This document shows, piece after piece, positions 58,101 through 64,000 of a DNA stretch of 64,000 nucleotides; position 1 is the stretch's first letter; each line of letters starts with the position of its first letter. Position numbers and translations under genes: made by a program. Source of the DNA: Branchiostoma lanceolatum (taxonomy: Eukaryota > Chordata > Leptocardii > Amphioxiformes > Branchiostomatidae); NCBI RefSeq assembly GCF_035083965.1, contig NC_089738.1, positions 18,192,734-18,256,733 on the forward strand, read 5' to 3'. The notes under the pieces were generated by a model. The model did not search any database. It was not told where the DNA came from and saw only the letters and a program-made list of their open reading frames with translations.

Positions 58101-61100
58101 GAACATGAATTGCCAGCTCCTGATAGAGGTCTATACAAGCATGACAATTCTTGCGTTTGGCTGTGAATATCTATGTCCACATTGCAGTGGACCTATTGAG
58201 ACTCATAAAAATTTATTACATCATGCTTAAATGTACATGTATACTTAAGTTATGGGGATGTATACATTGCAATTGACATAAGTATTCAGATCTAAAAAAA
58301 ATTATTGCATCAGTGGGGATGTATCTGTACCTAAAAGTAAAATGGACTAATGGATAAGATGTATCTTTACCTTCCAGAACCTGAGAAGGAGGACACGCCC
58401 CTGCACAGAGCGGTGGAGAACGGGAACCTGGAGATGGTGGATCTCCTCATCAAGTACGGGGCTGACATCAACATACAGAACAAGGTGGGCATTGGGCTAA
58501 GCATCAGATAGAATAGTGACTTAGTCGAGAATCCGTGCAGCCTTGTTGAGCTTCATGTACTAATACAGGGCTGACATCAACATACAGAACAAGGTGGGCA
58601 TTGGGCTAAGCATCAGATAGAATAGTGACTTAGTCGAGAATCCGTGCAGCCTTGTTGAGCTTCATGTACTAATACAGGGCTGACATCAACATACAGAACA
58701 AGGTGGGCATTGGGCTAAGCATCAGATAGAATAGTGACTTAGTCGAGAATCCGTGCAGCCTTGTTGCAATGTTGAGCTTTATCAAAGTTTATGTAGCTTT
58801 TTAAGTTTTTTAAGCTTTTTAAGTTTTTAGTTTTTAAGTGTCTGCTCCAAGATTGATAAGGCTGGAGAGTCGGCTATGAGTGACCATTTGTGCAGATATG
58901 ATAATTGTATAGTGCTTACATATTGTAGAACAAGGTAGGGATCAGGCTCGCTAAATATCACTCAGATAGGGTCATGAGTTAGTCAGGGATCCAGCCTTGC
59001 TGAGCTACATGCTCCATACTTAATAAGGTTGGATAGCATCAGCTTGGTGTGACTGTTGTATGCACATACTAGTATAATCAAGTATGGGGCGGACATCAAC
59101 ATACAGAGCAAGGTGGGGATCTGGCATACATGTAGGCTGAAATGGCCTTGTGGAAATCGGTTACTGTAACATAATGTTTTTGTGAAAAGTCTCTGTGTTT
59201 TGCAATTTGATGTAATTGTATGGATGTATGGATGCATCTGTACTTGCTTGTTTGTTTGAGACTTTGTTTATTGTGGTCCGCATTTCATTGAGGTCATGAG
59301 GGGACCTGTAAACTATACTGTATTGAAATACATTTAATGATTTTAGTATATTCTACAATTATTCTTGCAGGAAGAGACAGCGCCCATCCATGTAGCAGTG
59401 TCCAGACGATGCCTGTCTAGCTGCCTACAGAGCATTAAAATCTTTTATATGTATTATATATGTTATATACTATACAAACATGATGACATACTCAGATGGT
59501 CTCTTGAAAGTACCAGAAGTAGATCAACATTGAAATTATCAAATTCTTTCTCCACCATCACAGGAAGGCACAGCACCCATCCACGTAGCAGTGTCCAGAC
59601 ACGGCCTGTGCGGCTGCCTGCAGAGCCTGATATCCTCCGGCGCTGACCTACAGCTGATCGAGACCAGCTCCGAGCTCAGTCCTCTCGGGAAGGCTCTGGA
59701 TGAGTGGGTGGGTAAAGTCTTTAACCCTCTCCCTGCTGATTAACCTAGTAACCAATACAATTTTGGTGCCAAATGTTTAACTTTGCATGTACCTTTCGAT
59801 GCATTGGTGCTGTGCCCATCTCCATTTCTATAGCTCTTGGGCCACACAATAGGTGGCTTGTAATAGTGGAGTGTGTTCACTCCCATACTCTCTCTCATGA
59901 GTGCTGATTGTCCTGGGTTCAAATCCTCTGACATGTCACCTGTGTTGTGCCCTTCCTCACTCGCACCCAGGTGTAAAAAAGGGTACCTGACTTTGGTTGG
60001 GGAGGTAAAAGACAGTGGAAGGAGAAGGTTGGGCTCCGCCTTCGAATACCTAGACATAGTGGATACCAACCCACTGCCCCTATGGCCTCAACCTTCAACT
60101 TTACCTTACCTTAAGTTTATGCCTATATCTCACAGGTTGTCCAACCTCACCCCACCAACAACCTGCAGCAAATCCGCATGCTGCTGCAGTCCGGCTGTGA
60201 CATCACCAAGATCGAGAAGGAGCCCGGAGACGCCACGGCCTTCTCCTTCATCCTCACCGAGATGTCCCGCGGCCAGCTCGAGGTGGGAGGAATGGTGGTT
60301 TTATTCGGTGGTTATAGCACATGACCAGACGTTATGACACCATATATACCTCAGGGCGGGTCATTAAACCTTAATTCACTGTCCTCTGGGACTGTTTAGG
60401 CGACCCATATATGTAAACGTACTGACCCTGACCTCTCGATGTAGATATCATTAGACAATATTTTTTAATGATTTATATACAATGTTTTTTATGTACATGT
60501 ATTTAGAATATTGTTATAGCTCGTTACACTGTCTATGTTATAGCTCGTTACACTGTCTATGTAAAAAATTAAAATGTCTTTGTCAGCAGGGCTAGCCTTT
60601 TGTTAGAGCCACAGACTAGTTAGGCAGCCCTGGCTGTGTGTGCTGAACAGCCAAACCAATACATAAATAAAATGAAATATCTGTTCGTCCCGCAGGTGGA
60701 CGCGGCGTACAAACTCGTGGAGCTGCTGCTGGAGCACGGGATGGACCCGGACGCCACGGACGCGGAGTTCTTCACCCTGCTGTACTACTCGACCCTCGGG
60801 CTGGACGACTACTTCCCGTTGGTCAGGCTCCTGCTCAACTACGGCGCAGATCCGCTCATCAACACGTCGCTGAGAGTGCCCAAGTACGAGTGGATCGTGG
60901 TGGCCTTGCTGGACTGCACGTCGGATCAGGTGGGTATGGTGCATAGTCCTGGGCACAAGGTTATTAGATTTTGGGCCTCCTAATTTGCATAATTGATGAG
61001 GAAAGTTCAGAAATTTGCAACGGTGCCGACCTGTTCATCAACACGTCGCTGAGAGCGCAGAAGTACAAGTGGATCGTGGTGGCCTTGCTGGACTGCACAT

Positions 61101-62969
61101 CAGACCAGGTGGGTAGTTTGTGGTTATTTTTGTTGTCTATTTAATGGTTTGGCCGACCTGCTCATCAACATGTCGCTGAGAGCGCCGCAGTAGGATTGGA
61201 TCGTGGTGGCCTTGCTGGACTGCACGTCGGACCAGGTGTGTATGTGGTGTGCGTAGTCCGGTAGTTAGTGATCCTGCCTATGGAGATTGAATCCCGACTA
61301 TCCCGACATGCATGCTAAAGAGTAGCAGTCCTTGGGACAGGATGGCTGTGGTTGACTAGCTGTTCATTGTATTGGTCAAGAAGGGTAAGGGGATTTCTCT
61401 GGTACAATAAACCTGGAAATAATGTACATGGTGTCTGTCTTCTCTACCATGACCAGTGGAGGAAGAACTCATTCACTGAATTCATTTGAGCTAAAGTGGT
61501 TCGAGATCGTTCATCAATTAATGTTAGACAGCCAAGTAATAAGATAATGCAAGGTAACAGTCACTCAAGCGTTGAAGTGTGGTTCACTGTTCATTTTACT
61601 TGTCGAGAAAACATGCAACAAATTATATATTCCTTCCCCAGGTTTCGGACAATGCAGACATGCGTGACTTCGGTCCAGCACGGAGGATGCTGACGCTGCT
61701 CCTGGACGGCGTGGACCGCTTCAGGTGGAGTGAGGAGATGGAGAAGAAGCTGGAGGGGATGAAGGTGAGTTGTTATGTTGTCTTCTCCAACATCAACTTG
61801 TTAATGGATCTGCTACACCTGATTTTGGTGCTTGTGCTGGGGAGTGGTTTCTGTTGAATATTCCTAGTAGATGAGGGGGAATTGCTGTAAGTGAAATCTA
61901 GAAGTGGAGGAAAGCCACTCTGTCCCTGAAAGATACCAGGGAGGGGGCAACTACCAACTCTGCAGTCAGGGAGTTCCACTCTTGAACTGTTCATGGGAAG
62001 AGGGAAGACTGCCCGTACCCTGTTCTACAGAAGGGGATGTCGTAGGACAAGGGGTGAAGCTATCTTGTGTTGTGTGGTCCCTGTAAACAGAAGCATTTCG
62101 TGTACTTATGTCTTGTCCTGAAACAATATCTGTATATCTAGGCCAATATATTTATACATCTATGCAAAAAAGAATCCGTGAAATAGCGATTTAGTTGTAT
62201 AAGACATTCATCTCTTTACCATGTTATTGTATAATTGACATATACGGCTCCATATTATATCTCCTGTTGATATTATTTACCTCTGATAATATTACAACGA
62301 TAGTGCTTTCTTATAGTTTGAAATGGAGCATTGTGCAGCCTAGAACCTAACCATTGTATAGCATAGAACCTTCCTGTAGCTTTTAGTAGTTTGATAGAAG
62401 TATCCAGTAGTATTTTATCTTTGCCTTACATTGTACCTGTTACAATCGTTGTGCAATAAACTTTGACTTGACTTGACTTGTCTTCGTTGCATCGACCTGA
62501 CAATGCAGGAATGGCATCTTGAAAGTAATGTGAATGCCATTCTTGTTGGCAACGTATTTGTTCGTTTGTGTGTATTGCATACCAAGTAAACCGCGTCATG
62601 GCATAATACACCAGGTTTAACCTGTAAGAATTCAAGCTGCATATCTTTTCGATAAGTGCGGTGGGGTTAGACCATCAGACACCATTCAATCATATATGTC
62701 TGCTATTTACTGATAAAGTCATCTTATCTTGTCTTCAGGAGGAGTTCTTCAGCGAGAACGCAGAGGAAGATGGAGAGATGACCGAGAGTAAGGACGCCCT
62801 GGTGAAGCTCTGTGATTGGCTGAGGTCGGTGGGGCAGAACCCACGCGAGCTGAAGCACCTTGGGAGGTGTCAAGTCAGGAAGAGCTTGGGAAGGAACGGC
62901 ATCTTCAAAGGAGTACGGGGCCTTAACCTCCAGGAGGACATCAGCAGCTACTTACTGATCAAGTCTTGA
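55172..62969 (+). CDS. Ankyrin-repeat and SOCS-box protein (ASB-like)
   Basis: Eight exons: 55172-55269, 56106-56272, 58378-58484, 59564-59707, 60136-60282, 60696-60929, 61642-61764 and 62739-62969 (416 residues), all phase-consistent. A short charged helix (about 1-55) precedes about six ankyrin repeats (60-290); the clearest are TPLHRAVENGNLEMVDLLIK, APIHVAVSRHG and LVELLLEHGMDPDAT. The C-terminus (about 375-415) has PRELKHLGRCQVRKSLG and ISSYLLIK, matching a SOCS box with its LKHLxR elongin-BC-binding core. ASB proteins act as substrate receptors of Cullin-5 E3 ligases, so a ubiquitin-ligase adaptor role is likely; the substrate cannot be told. Which ASB subfamily it belongs to is not clear from sequence alone. 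Three of its exon edges (exon 3 end, exon 4 start, exon 6 end) have copies in the flanking introns. Confidence 0.82.
55939..56043. mobile_element. Foldback element in intron 1 of the ASB-like gene
   Basis: The arms 55939-55975 and 56002-56043 are inverted copies (AATAGCAAGGTTCTTTT and its complement) around a 26-bp loop. It ends about 60 bp before the exon 2 acceptor. Confidence 0.7.
56628..56850 (+). repeat. tRNA-derived SINE in intron 2 of the ASB-like gene
   Basis: B-box-like GAGTTTGAATCCG, then GTTGTGCCCTTGGGAAAGG, GGATAGGATGTTAAAATG and a CGAAAAGAGTAGA end. These are the same order of blocks as in the full copy at 46740-47068. Confidence 0.65.
58462..59125 (+). repeat. Copies of the ASB-like exon 3 end and donor
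   Basis: A 109-bp unit, comprising the last 23 bases of exon 3 (from 58462), the GTGGGC donor and 86 bases of intron, occurs three times. The unit starts are 58462, 58571 and 58680, with essentially no differences. Older, diverged copies follow at about 58925-59010 and 59083-59125; the last includes more exon sequence. Skipping the first donor leads to an in-frame TAG within the unit. Confidence 0.92.
59371..59433 (+). repeat. Partial copy of ASB-like exon 4 with its acceptor
   Basis: Sixty-three bases match the start of exon 4 (59564-59626) at roughly 85% and are preceded by TTCTTGCAG, a good acceptor. The encoded APIHVAVSR motif is kept. No nearby donor is obvious, and reading through to the true exon is out of frame (193 bp offset). 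Confidence 0.85.
59846..60060 (+). repeat. tRNA-derived SINE, diverged
   Basis: B-box-like TGGGTTCAAATCC (about 59914), then GTTGTGCCC and a GGTACCTGACTTTGG body. It lies in intron 4 of the ASB-like gene. Confidence 0.5.
61022..61235 (+). repeat. Two copies of the ASB-like exon 6 end and donor
   Basis: The last 85-87 bases of exon 6 recur at 61022-61108 (followed by GTGGGTA) and 61151-61235 (followed by GTGTGTA), about 88-92% identical to the exon. The first copy keeps an open frame; the second has an in-frame TAG. Neither has a convincing acceptor. Reading past the true donor at 60930 reaches a TAA before the first copy. Confidence 0.88.
62220..62478 (+). repeat. Possible LINE-type 3' end
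   Basis: An AT-rich stretch ends with CAATAAACTTTGACTTGACT and a short (TTGACT)n tail (62453-62478). This arrangement is typical of LINE 3' ends with simple tails. No reverse-transcriptase frame is present. It lies in intron 7 of the ASB-like gene. Confidence 0.4.
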
Positions 62970-62974
62970 GCTTG

Positions 62975-63640
62975 AATGTTTCTAAGATGTTTATTTTCCA
63001 AGATGGGAATATGTTAAGGTCCAAGAGTTTGTAGTAGCATCCATGTTTGATGCCACTATAGGTTGACTATATAACCTGTATATGTGAAAGAAGTGATGTT
63101 GGGAATATGAGCTAAAATGTGTATATGTCAAGCTGGGAATGTTCTTAGGGCCAAGAGTTTTGAGGTCCGATGCCACTACAGGTTGAAAATAGCCTGCCTA
63201 TGTGAGATATGTGAGAGAAATAAGACCTGCTGAGATAAAAAGCTCAGGACCTTTATTGAGCTCAAAGTTCTTATATGTTTATTCACCAAGCTGGAAATGT
63301 GTTATGGTCCAAGAGTTTCCAGGTTTGATGCCATTGCAGGTTGACTGTAACTGCAGGTTGACTGTAACCTGTATATGTTGAAGAAATGAGATCTGCTGAG
63401 ATAAGGAGGACCTTTATTGAGCTCAAAGTTCTTATATGTTTATTTACCAAGCTGGGAATGTTTTATGGTCCAAGAGTTTCCAGGTTTGATGCCACTACAG
63501 CTTGACTATAGCCTGTTTATGTGGTAGAAATGATCTTGCAAGTCAAAGATGTTGATAGAGCTTAAACCTTTTAAAATGTTTATTTCACTAGCTGGAATAT
63601 GTTATGGTCCATTATGGTTTGACTATAACCTGTATGAAAG
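62975..63640 (+). repeat. Tandem repeat of about 115-160 bp just after the ASB-like stop
   Basis: Five to six imperfect units share GTTTATTTACCAAGCTGG, a TATGGTCCAAGAGTTT block, TGATGCCACTACAGG and TGACTATAACCTGTATATG. The array starts within about 20 bases of the stop codon, so it probably forms the 3' untranslated region. No AATAAA was found in it. Confidence 0.8.
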
Positions 63641-64000
63641 GTGGTAAAAAATGGGCCTGGTAAAAATGACAAGTAGCGGTCAGAAGAAGGAGCACCAAAG
63701 GAACACCAGGTACTTAACCCTGCATACACAGTGATACAGACAGCGGTTGTAACCAGCCCTAGCACTGGGAGGGTTAAAAACAATACACAGGAATCTCCTA
63801 TCTCATTAAACAAATACATTATGTATATTTACACACAGCAAATAACAACAACTAATATCTTCAACAATCTTTCTAGGTAAACAGAGAATACCGGGTATTT
63901 TGATTATTGACCAAATAACAGCACATAACAAAGAGGCATAGTTTATATGGCTAACCTTAAAAGTCTATATAACTTTTAATCAGGAAACCAAAGATGAGGA
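63641..64000. other. No gene recognised
   Basis: AT-rich end of the window with no supported feature. Confidence 0.4.

Overview
This is 64 kb of animal nuclear DNA, most likely from a cephalochordate (amphioxus, Branchiostoma type). The reasons are intron-rich genes with vertebrate-like protein sequence, transmembrane collagen/C-type-lectin genes, and a dense mixture of tRNA-derived SINEs, foldback elements, MITEs and minisatellites. The species call is inference. The gene models below were built by joining exons across GT/AG sites with matching phase. No transcript data were available.

Five gene models could be supported. (1) An AMMECR1 orthologue, + strand, five exons, 6456-24555. (2) A type II transmembrane collagen-stalk lectin with two C-type lectin domains, + strand, ten exons, 33308-39581. 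(3) Its tandem paralogue with a longer collagen stalk and one lectin domain, + strand, seven exons, 40873-45145. (4) A second, diverged AMMECR1 copy, + strand, five exons, 47330-49706. (5) pICln/CLNS1A, the methylosome chaperone subunit, minus strand, six exons, 51162-54751. It is divergently paired across about 420 bp with (6) an ankyrin-repeat plus SOCS-box protein, + strand, eight exons, 55172-62969. That makes six models if both AMMECR1 copies are counted. The first 6 kb hold diverged satellite repeats and then a GC-rich segment with an unassigned coding-like exon. The 24.6-33.3 kb interval holds only repeats.

The most unusual signal is a recurrent pattern. In three genes (AMMECR1, CLNS1A and the ankyrin/SOCS gene), short segments that include an exon edge and its splice site have been copied into the neighbouring intron, often several times. 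There are six such loci: four duplicate a 5' splice site (up to seven copies) and two duplicate a 3' splice site. At the four donor loci, reading past the authentic donor meets an in-frame stop. A second striking signal is that exon 1 of the two AMMECR1 copies is about 98% identical over 157 bp while the other exons are clearly diverged. This points to exon-limited gene conversion or a recent exon transfer. I saw no CRISPR array, virus, bacterial operon or toxin system.
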